A model generated the notes under the pieces. The model was not told where the DNA came from, did no database searches, and saw only the letters and a list, made by a program, of their open reading frames with translations. This document shows positions 26,027-35,902 of a stretch of 64,000 nt of DNA, piece after piece; position 1 is the first letter of the stretch, and each line of letters opens with the position of its first letter. The stretch comes from Chitinophaga sp. H8. GTDB taxonomy: Bacteria; Bacteroidota; Bacteroidia; Chitinophagales; Chitinophagaceae. The stretch covers positions 2,046,001 to 2,110,000 of the forward strand of contig NZ_JBEXAC010000001.1 of NCBI RefSeq assembly GCF_040567655.1, given 5' to 3'. The translations under genes and the position numbers were made by a program.

Positions 26027-27106
26027 TTACTTCACCGCTGCTTTCAGTTGCTGGAAGATGTTGTTACGAATCTCATCTGTACTGCCTTGCTGCGGATACT
26101 CCAGCATTGTTTGCTGTACATACCTGATGCGATGATCCGTCAGCGGGTGTGTACTGATGAATTCAGGAATGGAGATACTGCTCTTTTCATTCCCCGCTTT
26201 TTTTAGTGCTTCCATCAGCCCCAGCATTCCCTGCTGGTCAATTTTATTACGACGCATCATTTCCAGTCCTTTCAGGTCAGCTTCTTCTTCAAATTCCCGG
26301 GAGTACTGAAGTGTACGTAACTGATCGGCATTTTTAAAGAGCGTAGCCATCATACCATTTACATCATTAAATACCAGGGAGCCAAAGAGATAGCCGCTGA
26401 GGTTGCGTACCAGGCTACGCATGGAGTGCCGGTACTTGATATGGGAGATTTCATGCGATAACAAAGCAGCCAGCTCTTCGGGCGTATCCAGTTTGCGGAG
26501 TAAGGCACTGTACACTACAATATAGCCACCTGGTAATGCATAGGCATTGATCACATCGCTATCGACCACACTAAAAGTAATAGTATCCTTCACATCCCAT
26601 TGAATATGAGCAGCAAAAGAAGTGAGCAACTGGCTGGCAGCGCTGTCGGGCTTTTCTCCTATCTGGTTTTTGGCCAGCGTGCCCAGCTCTTTATCATAAT
26701 ATAAAGGTATCAGGTCTATTGCCTTGTCGGCCAGCGGAGGAAGCACCCAAAAATAAACAGCGACAGCTATAGCAATGATTACTGCCAGTGCGGAAAGGGC
26801 TACTTTAACCCCTCCCTGGAGCACCAGCCCATACAGGCGGGCACTTCCGGAAGGCTTGTATATACGAAGCAAATCTGTTATGAATGATTTGTCCTGCACC
26901 TCTATGGTGCCAGGTACCGGCGATTCACAGGTGATACGCATAAAAGCCGGACCATTCACTTCCAGTTTTATCTCCGGAAGCAGCCAGATCCATCGCCGTT
27001 TTACATCATCTTGTGTATTGATCAGCAGGCTTTCTGCGTGCAATTGTATACTCACCGGAATTACCTGTGAGGATTGATGATCATAATATTTGCCTTCGTA
27101 TCCCAT
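26027..27106 (-). CDS. M48-family metallopeptidase, membrane-anchored
   Basis: A 359-residue protein. An N-terminal ~95-residue beta-rich cytosolic domain is followed by one membrane helix (~102-124), and a periplasmic M48 protease domain with the zinc motif HEISH (218-222) and later EEEADLKGLEMM, whose Glu is the third ligand. It starts 5 bases after the YjgN-family gene, so the two are one operon. YjgN-M48 pairs recur in other bacteria and are presumed to act together in membrane or envelope quality control; no substrate is known. Confidence 0.88.
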   Translation of the reverse strand: MGYEGKYYDHQSSQVIPVSIQLHAESLLINTQDDVKRRWIWLLPEIKLEVNGPAFMRITCESPVPGTIEVQDKSFITDLLRIYKPSGSARLYGLVLQGGVKVALSALAVIIAIAVAVYFWVLPPLADKAIDLIPLYYDKELGTLAKNQIGEKPDSAASQLLTSFAAHIQWDVKDTITFSVVDSDVINAYALPGGYIVVYSALLRKLDTPEELAALLSHEISHIKYRHSMRSLVRNLSGYLFGSLVFNDVNGMMATLFKNADQLRTLQYSREFEEEADLKGLEMMRRNKIDQQGMLGLMEALKKAGNEKSSISIPEFISTHPLTDHRIRYVQQTMLEYPQQGSTDEIRNNIFQQLKAAVK

Positions 27107-27111
27107 TATAA

Positions 27112-28089
27112 TCAGATCACAAAGCCCAGGTCAAGGAAATCAGCCATATCCTCACCGGTAGCATCTTTATATTCTTCTTCTGTTTGTGCCAATGCATTCA
27201 GGTTGATATCTCCGGTGATCTCAACATGGTTAAAAACAAAGGTCAGCGTGCGGGTCACGATCCAGGAATAACCAATACCCAGCGTGAAAATAAAGAGTAA
27301 CAGGTTGACAAAGATCAGCTTAAAGAAGTCGCCTCCGGTAGCGGTAGAACGCAGGGAATATGCTTTGCCCTCGTGGTTTAATTTCAGATTGTCTATGTAA
27401 TAGCGGAAGATGTCTGCCTGCCACCAGAACATATAAATACCTAATGTTATTATTGTTAACAGGTAGCCTACAATATTGAGCTTAAAATACGCCCAGCCAT
27501 CTCCTTTGTACTCAAATTGCGCACTTCCAAAACGGATATTTGTCAGTAAATAGTTGCGTAGATTTATCTGCATCCAGGCACCATAGATACCAAAAGTAAC
27601 AATGGTCAAAAACAGATTAGTGAAAAAGAGGAAGATGAACTCCTTCCTGTTACCCCGGTAGCCAAACCGTATTCCACGCCAGGACGTCCGGGAAAAGCGA
27701 TAACGGTAGGCACCATGAATAGCCAGCGGTAATATAGCCAGTATACCCAGGTAAAATACCAGGATCGCACTGCCTATCATACGGTTCATCAGCAACGTTG
27801 CCGCGATACCATATAACACAATCATGAAAATGAAGGCTTTAATAAAACCCTTAAACATTTCATTACCGGTTCCATTAAAAGCAAAACGGCTGCCTTCCAT
27901 CTCCGTATTGCCATACAGGTATTGTAATTGTTTGGCCTTTGCCCAGGGATAATAAAGTCCCAGTGTAATAATGGTTAATAATAAATTAACGATCACAATC
28001 CCGAAATAATCCCCTCCACTGCCTTTAAAGGTAATGGCAGGAGGAACAGGTGCCTTTGAAAAATCAGGGGGAACATACGTTTGTTGCAT
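27112..28089 (-). CDS. YjgN (DUF898) family membrane protein
   Basis: A 325-residue polytopic protein built of repeated DUF898 units. Each has a variant of 'GxGxDYFGIxIVNLLLTIITLGLYYPWA', visible near residues 24-50, 130-175, 190-225 and 250-290, with strongly conserved T-L-G-I/L-Y-x-W signatures. Roughly eight helices, inner membrane. Function unknown in all organisms. First gene of a two-gene operon with the M48 protease. Confidence 0.85.
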   Translation of the reverse strand: MQQTYVPPDFSKAPVPPAITFKGSGGDYFGIVIVNLLLTIITLGLYYPWAKAKQLQYLYGNTEMEGSRFAFNGTGNEMFKGFIKAFIFMIVLYGIAATLLMNRMIGSAILVFYLGILAILPLAIHGAYRYRFSRTSWRGIRFGYRGNRKEFIFLFFTNLFLTIVTFGIYGAWMQINLRNYLLTNIRFGSAQFEYKGDGWAYFKLNIVGYLLTIITLGIYMFWWQADIFRYYIDNLKLNHEGKAYSLRSTATGGDFFKLIFVNLLLFIFTLGIGYSWIVTRTLTFVFNHVEITGDINLNALAQTEEEYKDATGEDMADFLDLGFVI

Positions 28090-28251
28090 AATGGATAGGT
28101 TAAGGATGATTTAATGGACGCAATATATATATTAATAATTTGCTAACCAATGGGCACTGGCTAACTGCTTACTTTCTGGTATTATCACTTTCAGGATATA
28201 CAGCTTGATTTACCAAAAGATATTTATTTTAGGGTACTTCAATCAAAATAA

Positions 28252-29538
28252 ATGAAAGCAATCCTTTTTGCAGGTATAACCTGGTTAACGATCCTTTCTT
28301 CCCTGTCTGCAAAATCCCAGGCCACCCCTTCCTCCCTGTTTTTTCAAAATGTGGATGTTGCTGGTTATCAGAAGGCCTCCTTTACTCTGGAATGCTGGTT
28401 TTATGCAGAACGGACAGATCTTAATACCGGATCCTTACTGATGGCAATAAGCACGGAAAAAGGGAAACAGTTGAATGTTATGTTTGATAAATATAGTATG
28501 GAGTCTTTTCAGCCCGGCCAATGGAACAAGCTGACCTTGTCCGGAAAAATTGATAAACGTGCAGATATGCTGAGTGTGGGAGCACTCTACTCCGGCAAAG
28601 GTAAATTCTTTTATGACGACATAAAGCTCACTATAAAAAGCAAGGAAGGTGAACAGGGGCGCACGCTCCAAAACGGAGATTTTGAAGCCACTGATTTAGC
28701 ACCCTGGAAGTTTGCCAACACCCCTGCAGCAGTAAACATAGCTGTAACAGACACCCTGGTACATACCGGAAAGCAGGCACTTTGTATCGATGCCAGCAAG
28801 ATAGCCAGCTATACCTATGGCAATAATGATACAGCCGCTCATTATGCTACCATAAATGGTAACAGGATTTATTATGAAACATATGGTACTGGTACTCCGC
28901 TCCTGTTATTACATGGGGCATTGGAATCCATACAGGCTTTTGGTAATCAGATTCCCACTCTTTCCAGGCAATTTAAGGTAATAGCGGTAGATACACGTGG
29001 GCATGGCAGATCAACAGCCGACACTACCAGGCTCACTTACGAATTATATGCAGCTGATATGTACCAGCTGCTGAATACATTAAAACTGGATAGTGTTAAC
29101 GTATTAGGCTGGAGTGATGGTGGCAACACGGGATTAATACTGGCCATGCAACATCCGGAGAAAGTTAGGAAACTGGCGGTAATGGGTGCCAACCTGTATA
29201 ATGACCATACGGCTATACAGGAATGGGTAAACGACACGCTCCGCCAACAGATAAAACGGTTGGAACAAACCAGCTCATCAGGTTATGATTTTGAATTGCG
29301 GGTGAAAAGAACCCTGCTTACGGAGCCACATGTGCTCCCTGCCTCATTGCAGGCTATAAAGTGTCCGGTCCTGGTCATGGCGGGGGAAAAGGATGTAATT
29401 AAAGAAGCCCATACGGAGCTGATAGCCAACAGCATTCCCAATGGCCACCTTCTTATTTTTAAAAAGGCCACACATGACGCTCCCCGGGAAATTCCGGACC
29501 AGTTTAATAAGGCCATACTTGATTTTTTCCACCCATAA
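28252..29538 (+). CDS. secreted alpha/beta hydrolase with N-terminal beta-sandwich domain
   Basis: A 428-residue protein. The signal peptide ends in AKSQA (~25). Residues ~30-190 form a beta-sandwich, galactose-binding-like region with FFYDDIKLTIK and 'NGDFEATDLAPWKF', a pattern seen in carbohydrate-binding-type modules. Residues ~200-428 are an alpha/beta hydrolase with nucleophile Ser288 in LGWSDGGN, a likely Asp in GEKD and His in ATHDAP. Probable esterase or peptidase-like hydrolase in the periplasm. The combination is unusual, and the substrate is not inferable. It stands alone. Confidence 0.75.
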   Translation: MKAILFAGITWLTILSSLSAKSQATPSSLFFQNVDVAGYQKASFTLECWFYAERTDLNTGSLLMAISTEKGKQLNVMFDKYSMESFQPGQWNKLTLSGKIDKRADMLSVGALYSGKGKFFYDDIKLTIKSKEGEQGRTLQNGDFEATDLAPWKFANTPAAVNIAVTDTLVHTGKQALCIDASKIASYTYGNNDTAAHYATINGNRIYYETYGTGTPLLLLHGALESIQAFGNQIPTLSRQFKVIAVDTRGHGRSTADTTRLTYELYAADMYQLLNTLKLDSVNVLGWSDGGNTGLILAMQHPEKVRKLAVMGANLYNDHTAIQEWVNDTLRQQIKRLEQTSSSGYDFELRVKRTLLTEPHVLPASLQAIKCPVLVMAGEKDVIKEAHTELIANSIPNGHLLIFKKATHDAPREIPDQFNKAILDFFHP

Positions 29539-29636
29539 AAAAAAGTACTGATAGTGGGGTAACAAAAATCATATGCTGTTGATATAGTGTTGAGTCCCCC
29601 GGGTTCCGGGGATTTGGCCATATTAAAAACAGCGAT

Positions 29637-31778
29637 ATGAAAAATTGTTTGACACTACTGCTCCTATTGTTTTCCTGCTGCGTATATGCGCAGTATCCGC
29701 CCCAGGCCGGAGCTGCCAATAACCCGGGCAGGTTCATTATTTCTGCTGGCGGAGGTACTACCCTCCAGCAGCAGGCCTATCTGAAAGACAGTGCTTTCAT
29801 GGACAATGCCCCCAGTATCAGCGGAGATATTTTTGCCCGCCTCTGGCAATGGCAATATGCCCGTAATAACGTTTCTCTCGGGCTGAGCCTGGGTGGAGAT
29901 TATGCCAGGCAACAGGCTGGCGGCATCGATTTCGTGAAAACCAATTACCGCCTCAGCGATGGTGCAATTTCCCCTACTTCACCGGAAGGTGAACAAAAAG
30001 GGCGGGTACTGGCTATTACACTGGGGCCAAGACTTTACTGGCGCACCGGAGGATTTTTTGTTGCGCCAGCCTTGCAGGTCGGACACCTTAGTCTGCAACG
30101 CAACGGGTTCAGCATCATTGACTCCCTGGCAGATGCTGGTGGCAGAAAACGGTATATCCCTTTTTATACTTCGGACAGGATCAGTGCCAGCGGGCTTACA
30201 CTTTCCCCCCAGCTCAAAATAGGATATCAGCTAAGCAGGACCATTGCAGTATGGACCAGCGCACAATATATCACTGGACCAGACATCACTACCACTACTA
30301 CTTACTGGAAACCATATGGTGATCCTGTAGAAGGCGCTTATACATTTGGTCAGTATGTAGAAGGGAAACCCGCCACCCGTATTAATGAATCAAAATACCG
30401 TGCAATGAGCCTCCAGGGAGGTCTGTCAGTGAGCCTGGGTGGAGGTAAACAACAAACATCCCCGGCTGCTCCAGGTGAAAATTTCCGTGAAATACCTGCT
30501 ACAGTAAATAACAGCGCAGGAAAAGATACTTCCTCCCGGAATATCAAAAGGGCCAGCGCTCCCCGCATCCTTTCTCCCAATTTCAATACAGTGGCGGGTA
30601 CAAAAAACGGCTTCCTCCAGTTCCATTACGTTCCTTCGGATTTCCCCTATTCCAAAACAAGGGTGGTGATCTGGAAATTAAATGGTAGCCGGCGGGAAAA
30701 AGTATTTGACGACACTTATACCACTCCCTGGAATGGAATGGTGAGCGAAAAATATCTGAAGGCAGACAAGAATGATACCAGCGCATACGAAGCACAGCTA
30801 ACGGCCTCCTATCACCCGGCAACACCAGGTAAAGCGGGTAGCAATACTTTGCTGTTCAGTAAAAACACAGTACCCGTGTATGATAATAATGGTGAGAGCA
30901 ATATTGCCCGGTTTGTGATGCAAAACAACTGTACCGTAGATCACACTTTTGTGCTGGACAGTACCAAATGCCTGGAAGATGATAAGATAAGGGTATACGG
31001 ACATGTGGCCATTCTGCCCAACAGCGCTGGTGTAACCAGCGGTACGATTAGTTTTACCGCACCATTTCTTGAAACTACCGGTAATACACAGGTAACGCCC
31101 TCCAATTTCCAGCCGGGAGCCTCTTTTACTGTAACACAGTCCAATACTGCATTCAGCTTTGAAATTGAGGGCGATATGTGTAACAAGCAGTTAAGGGTAT
31201 TCTATAATTTTTCGTATCAATGTCCTTCACTGAATACACCTGCTGTCATCCCATGTGCGGATACCATTTCCCTACCCTGTTGTATGTGTACCTATTGCGA
31301 TGATCCCCAGAACATGAACATTACAGAAGGTGCACAAACATGGAATCAGCTGAATGCTGAAACGGTAGCCATTACCCAGCAGTTCAATATTTCTCCTAAA
31401 AATATCATCGGTGTAAAAGCGCAGATCGTGTACATAGGTGAGTCCGGCATTGACGACGCCTGCCGTACCTGTGCAAAGGATGAAACCAGCGTTTTCCATT
31501 TTACGGGTAGTAATACCGCACAATGGAATGGGGGTAATACTGTCCAGGCCGTAGCACAGAATAGCCATACCTCCTTCCCTTCCCGTATTATCGGCTGGAG
31601 CAGCAATACACAGGGCAACCTTGCGCTAAACATGCAGATAGGCTTACCAGGGCTGGCACAACTTTCCTGTTGTTCCCGCAATATCAGGATATGTATCCGG
31701 TATTCCTTTACAGACAAAGACTGCAAAACATGCGAAAGACTGGTATGCTATGAAGGTGTACAGCTCCCCAAACAATAA
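29637..31778 (+). CDS. large exported protein: barrel-like N-terminus plus Cys-rich C-terminal module
   Basis: A 713-residue protein with signal peptide ending VYAQ. Residues ~25-235 are Gly/aromatic beta-strands like an outer-membrane barrel or porin-like domain (KGRVLAITLGPRLYWRTGG). A linker follows at ~240-300, then beta-sandwich segments. A Cys-rich C-terminal module starts about residue 548 (CCMCTYCDD) and ends with YSFTDKDCKTCERLVCYEG. The downstream gene encodes the same module, 27 bases later. I do not recognise a named family. Likely surface-exposed, with disulfides. Possibly binds or displays a partner. Confidence 0.6.
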   Translation: MKNCLTLLLLLFSCCVYAQYPPQAGAANNPGRFIISAGGGTTLQQQAYLKDSAFMDNAPSISGDIFARLWQWQYARNNVSLGLSLGGDYARQQAGGIDFVKTNYRLSDGAISPTSPEGEQKGRVLAITLGPRLYWRTGGFFVAPALQVGHLSLQRNGFSIIDSLADAGGRKRYIPFYTSDRISASGLTLSPQLKIGYQLSRTIAVWTSAQYITGPDITTTTTYWKPYGDPVEGAYTFGQYVEGKPATRINESKYRAMSLQGGLSVSLGGGKQQTSPAAPGENFREIPATVNNSAGKDTSSRNIKRASAPRILSPNFNTVAGTKNGFLQFHYVPSDFPYSKTRVVIWKLNGSRREKVFDDTYTTPWNGMVSEKYLKADKNDTSAYEAQLTASYHPATPGKAGSNTLLFSKNTVPVYDNNGESNIARFVMQNNCTVDHTFVLDSTKCLEDDKIRVYGHVAILPNSAGVTSGTISFTAPFLETTGNTQVTPSNFQPGASFTVTQSNTAFSFEIEGDMCNKQLRVFYNFSYQCPSLNTPAVIPCADTISLPCCMCTYCDDPQNMNITEGAQTWNQLNAETVAITQQFNISPKNIIGVKAQIVYIGESGIDDACRTCAKDETSVFHFTGSNTAQWNGGNTVQAVAQNSHTSFPSRIIGWSSNTQGNLALNMQIGLPGLAQLSCCSRNIRICIRYSFTDKDCKTCERLVCYEGVQLPKQ

Positions 31779-31805
31779 GTTCTCAGACCGATAAAAAATT
31801 CAGCG

Positions 31806-34800
31806 ATGAAAAAGATACTAACCAGTTTACTGATCGGCATACTGCTTTGCAGTTTTGCTGCACGCGCCCAGCAGGTTGGCCTTACTATAGCCCCTCAGGG
31901 CACCCAGCCTTATACGGCGGGCACTAACTTCCAGGTATATGCGAATTATAATTACAGCAATATCACTGGTAATGTGGAGGTGGAAGTGACCTTTAACTCT
32001 ACTATACTTTACTTTTGCGGTAGTACGGCATTTCCTTATCCGGCAATTACAAGTACTGTAAATCCTACTACTACCCGGATCAAATATACCTTCCCTGCTA
32101 CTTCTGGTAATAATCAGACCGGGGTGATCATGATGTGTTTTTCCTATATTTGTCCACAAACCTGCGCCGGCCAAAATATCAATACTGCCATCAATGGCAG
32201 CATCAGTGCGCCGGCCAATTCGCTGAGCAGCACTGCCGCACCGGCAAACATAAACGGGATTGTCAATAATAACTGGAATACCCAGCATACTTTTAGCAGC
32301 TTTATCCAAAGTTCGGCTGAAGTTACTTTTAAGGTAACCGTCAACGGAAGCACCTGCCACAAGATAGGCAGCCCTTCTTTTGTTGTAAATCCCAATATAG
32401 GTACGCTGGTGAGTGCTACTAATGCTACGGTGAGCGGTAATACTTTTACACCTACCAATGTTACGGAGTTTATTCCCTACAATACTTATATCTATTACTA
32501 TACCATCAAACTGCCTTGTACTACCCCTGCCAGTACAGTGGTGACCAGCAACGTGACCCTCCGTGGCACCAATTGCGGCAATAGTAATGCTACAATTAAA
32601 ACGTTACAGCCAGCCACCTACACCACACCGGCTACTGTATTCAATAATGCCCAGGCTACCCTGACAGTAAATGGCTATAACGGCTACTATCGACTAGAGG
32701 CAGTGAACATAGGTAATACCCCTTTGAACCTGGTGATGACGAATACAATGCCATCCGTAAAGACTACTGGAGTAGCAATACAAAGTAATACACAGGGCAG
32801 CAGTGTTTCCTCTGCAGTTACTTACCATGACTGCAGTAATGTGGCTACTGGTCCTTTTTCATTAGTTCAGGGAACGACGAACACGTCCGTACCTGCTTAT
32901 GCAACCAAGGCTAATATTAATATTACGAATCTGCTGCCGGGACATGCGATCGTTTATATTATTTACTATGATTTCAGTAATTCCTGCAGTGGTGTGCCCA
33001 CACAAAACCAGTTCCCCCTGTACTCCTCTCTGAATTTTAATTGTAGCACGGCAGGGCTGAGTACAGTATGTTATGGATGTAACGGTGCCGCAGGTATGGT
33101 CAATGATACAGCAGTTTATGTACGGCAGCCTATGATGAATTGTGATTTTCCGTCCAACATGAGTACTGCCTGTTATGAACCGGGAGATACGGCCAATATA
33201 TGCCTGCGCTTCCGTAACAATGGCAGCGCTCCCCTCCTGAACGGGGTACTGGATTATAATCTGCCGGCTTTTCTCACTTTTATACCAGGTTCTGAAACAT
33301 TTACAGGGTTCAGTTCAAATCCTGTATACCAGCCAGGTACCAGCGCCAAATGGGACTTGCCCACCTTACCAGAAAGCACTGTCTATGATATTTGTTTTAA
33401 AGTAAAGGTGAATACTAATGCTGCATATGGCAGTTACCCATTGAGTTATAAAATAGGTGGGACTGGTTATCCGCTGACCGGTAATGGGTGCCCTTTTTAT
33501 GTCAATATTTGTGCATTGCCACAGGCAGAAGTACATAAAAAAGTAAAGGGCAATCTGGATGCCGTTTTCTCTGCTAACGGTACCGGTTATCCTGGCACCA
33601 CAGCTCAGTATGAGGTCACCGTGAAGAATACCGGTAATACTGCGATCGGCAGTATTGAGCTGATAGACCGGTTGCCTGCACCGGGTGATGCCAGCATTAT
33701 GACCTGCACGCCCCGCAACAGCCAGTTCCAGTTGTTCCCATCTGGTCCGCTCAGTATTCCTAATGCTACTGTTACCTATTCCAATACAGCCAATATTGCC
33801 ACCGGCTGGCCTACTACCGCTACTGCCTGTGCGGTTCCTGGATCATTTGGTACCAATTTTCAGCCAAACAGTATTAAGATAGCACTGCAAAACAATATTC
33901 CTCCGGGTGGCAGCTTTACCTTTACTTTCCCGGTGGTAATACCAGCTGGTGCTACGGAAGGTCAGACTGCCTGCAATACGATTGGTATGATCTGCAAGCT
34001 GATAGATAATAATAACAACAGTTCAGCGATGAACCCGGTGGAATCAAATCCTGCCTGCCTGAAGGTAGTAAGTCCGCCACCCCAATGTCACCCATGCCGG
34101 GAAGTGTTGCGCAATATCTCTGCTACTCAAGGTGCCCTGGAACAGCAATCGGATTATTACCTGCAGAAAGCAGTGCTCAATTTTACTACAGGAAAAACAC
34201 TGCAGGAGTTCAGGGTAAGCCTGGCCAACGTGGACTATACCTGGAATAATAAAGGTTGTGGCGACTGTAAGATACCGGTGATGGAAAGAGGTTGTCTCTA
34301 TCCCCAAAGCAGTACACAAACCATCGGCGGGCTGGTATGGGATAACTATAGTAATCTTTCCCTCCCTCCTAATGCAGCCCCCGGCGCCTGTATGGAAGAA
34401 CTGATCTGGAAGCCGGGCACCACTGCCGCAGCGGGTAGTTATTCCGTACCATTACAGGTAAGCTTACCTAAGCCTGTGGTAGATGGTTGCTGTGAACTGG
34501 AAATACGCAGTATTTGTTTCCGCGTTACTTTCAAGGATAAGGATTGTAATACCTGTGACACTATTATCTGCGTAAAACCTCCTCAGCAAACGGATTGTTG
34601 CCGGGGCAGCCACTGGACAGCCAACAAAATTTCCTGGAATCCCATATTGATAGAAGGCCCTGTTTTAAGTAAAACAACCCTGCCAGGTACCGGTACTATA
34701 CACGAGCTGGGAACAATCCAGGCAAAGTGTGACACCGTTTATAAACTTAACCGCAATATTGCTTATACCTTCTTTGCAGGTTATCAATGTGGTGGCGGGT

Positions 34801-35045
34801 CAGCAGCCAATTGCGACAAACAGGTGGTGCTGAACATCAGTGGTCCGGGTACAAACATCACACAAACCCTGGGCAACAATGGTTATAGCTATACTTTTCA
34901 GCAAACAGGCACCTACACAATTACCTATACTGCCTACTGTGGTGGCCAGATCTGTAATGTATGCCGGTATAAGGTGGTGATTGGTAAGGGTGGCATTATT
35001 GCCACAGAACAAAGCGCAAACAGCAACCTGGATTTTAAATTGTAA
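31806..35045 (+). CDS. very large exported DUF11-like protein with Cys-rich module and PKD-like end
   Basis: A 1079-residue protein with signal peptide ending in AARAQ. Long Ser/Thr/Asn-rich beta regions (~25-560) contain many cysteines. A DUF11-like domain (~570-730) carries KVKGNLDAVFSANGTGYPGT and TVKNTGNTAIGSIELIDRLP. A Cys-rich module begins about residue 760 (CHPCREVL) and includes FKDKDCNTCDTIICV at ~908, homologous to that of the preceding gene. A PKD/Ig-like C-terminus (~960-1065) ends in a hydrophilic tail. No T9SS CTD or LPxTG was recognised. Surface protein of unknown function, co-transcribed with its upstream partner. Confidence 0.65.
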   Translation: MKKILTSLLIGILLCSFAARAQQVGLTIAPQGTQPYTAGTNFQVYANYNYSNITGNVEVEVTFNSTILYFCGSTAFPYPAITSTVNPTTTRIKYTFPATSGNNQTGVIMMCFSYICPQTCAGQNINTAINGSISAPANSLSSTAAPANINGIVNNNWNTQHTFSSFIQSSAEVTFKVTVNGSTCHKIGSPSFVVNPNIGTLVSATNATVSGNTFTPTNVTEFIPYNTYIYYYTIKLPCTTPASTVVTSNVTLRGTNCGNSNATIKTLQPATYTTPATVFNNAQATLTVNGYNGYYRLEAVNIGNTPLNLVMTNTMPSVKTTGVAIQSNTQGSSVSSAVTYHDCSNVATGPFSLVQGTTNTSVPAYATKANINITNLLPGHAIVYIIYYDFSNSCSGVPTQNQFPLYSSLNFNCSTAGLSTVCYGCNGAAGMVNDTAVYVRQPMMNCDFPSNMSTACYEPGDTANICLRFRNNGSAPLLNGVLDYNLPAFLTFIPGSETFTGFSSNPVYQPGTSAKWDLPTLPESTVYDICFKVKVNTNAAYGSYPLSYKIGGTGYPLTGNGCPFYVNICALPQAEVHKKVKGNLDAVFSANGTGYPGTTAQYEVTVKNTGNTAIGSIELIDRLPAPGDASIMTCTPRNSQFQLFPSGPLSIPNATVTYSNTANIATGWPTTATACAVPGSFGTNFQPNSIKIALQNNIPPGGSFTFTFPVVIPAGATEGQTACNTIGMICKLIDNNNNSSAMNPVESNPACLKVVSPPPQCHPCREVLRNISATQGALEQQSDYYLQKAVLNFTTGKTLQEFRVSLANVDYTWNNKGCGDCKIPVMERGCLYPQSSTQTIGGLVWDNYSNLSLPPNAAPGACMEELIWKPGTTAAAGSYSVPLQVSLPKPVVDGCCELEIRSICFRVTFKDKDCNTCDTIICVKPPQQTDCCRGSHWTANKISWNPILIEGPVLSKTTLPGTGTIHELGTIQAKCDTVYKLNRNIAYTFFAGYQCGGGSAANCDKQVVLNISGPGTNITQTLGNNGYSYTFQQTGTYTITYTAYCGGQICNVCRYKVVIGKGGIIATEQSANSNLDFKL

Positions 35046-35080
35046 CTACAGGGGCGGACAGATTATCCTCTCAGAATAGC

Positions 35081-35119
35081 AATAGGGTGTATCAAAATTT
35101 TTGATACACCCTATTTTTT
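35081..35119. terminator. bidirectional terminator hairpin
   Basis: A perfect 17-bp stem (35081-35097 with 35099-35115, core AGGGTGTATC) with a one-base loop and T-runs on both strands. It separates the DUF11-like gene from the convergent reductase-like gene, whose stop lies inside the stem. Confidence 0.8.
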
Positions 35120-35770
35120 CAGCAGTTTAAAGGCATGGCCAGAACTGTTGTTCAGAAAGCCCCAGGCCGACCATAAGATAGAAAGCGGTTCTATATTTCT
35201 GCTCATCTCAATATTACCCATATCGGCCACATCCTGCCAGCCCATCTGGCGGAGTACCTGGGTGATGGCTTCCTTGGCAGCTTTGTTATTGCCAGCAATA
35301 AACATAGTCGGAGCACCTTCTTCAAACTGAGGATGCTGCATATGCTGATATCCAATACAGCTCAGTGCTTTTACCACATGCGCATCCGGTGGCAGCCATG
35401 CCTGGATCTGCTCACCTGCAGAGGTGGTATGTCCTATCGCAAAAGTGAGCATACCATTGGCATCGGGTCCTTTTCCATCCAGCGGGTTGGTAACGTCTAC
35501 CACTATTTTATTTTTGAAATTCCAGATACCGGCGGCTTCGATCGCCTTTTTAGTGCCTGCCCAGCTGGTGCAAATCACGATCAGCTCTCCGTTTTGTGCC
35601 GCATCCCGGAAAGGAGCAGCAGTGGCTTGCTTACCGTGTTTTTTTACCCATTGCTGTAAAGATTCTTTGGAGGGATTTCGGGTGCCGATAATAACGTGGT
35701 GGCCGGATTGTATCAGTGCTTTCCCTAAAGTAAGCCCGACAGGACCACTGCCCAGAATGCCAATATTCAT
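35111..35770 (-). CDS. F420-oxidoreductase-like NAD(P)-binding protein
   Basis: A 219-residue Rossmann protein. MNIGILGSGPVGLTLGKAL gives the dinucleotide motif, and TRNPSKESL a likely 2'-phosphate-binding basic patch (NADP). The later VDVTNPLDGKG and HVVKALSCIGYQHM segments are typical of the NADPH-dependent F420 reductase-like group (PF03807). In Bacteroidota these proteins are usually annotated as NAD(P)-binding or NADP oxidoreductases, since F420 is generally absent. The physiological substrate is unknown. Confidence 0.75.
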   Translation of the reverse strand: MNIGILGSGPVGLTLGKALIQSGHHVIIGTRNPSKESLQQWVKKHGKQATAAPFRDAAQNGELIVICTSWAGTKKAIEAAGIWNFKNKIVVDVTNPLDGKGPDANGMLTFAIGHTTSAGEQIQAWLPPDAHVVKALSCIGYQHMQHPQFEEGAPTMFIAGNNKAAKEAITQVLRQMGWQDVADMGNIEMSRNIEPLSILWSAWGFLNNSSGHAFKLLKK

Positions 35771-35902
35771 GACCGCATATTGATTTGATAAAGCGTGTAT
35801 GAAGATACTTAAACATTCACAAAATTGCCAGCCGGGATTTAACTTGTTTTTTTATCTTCGGGGTCCTAAACGTTTTAACACCAAACCCAGAAACCATAAA
35901 TT

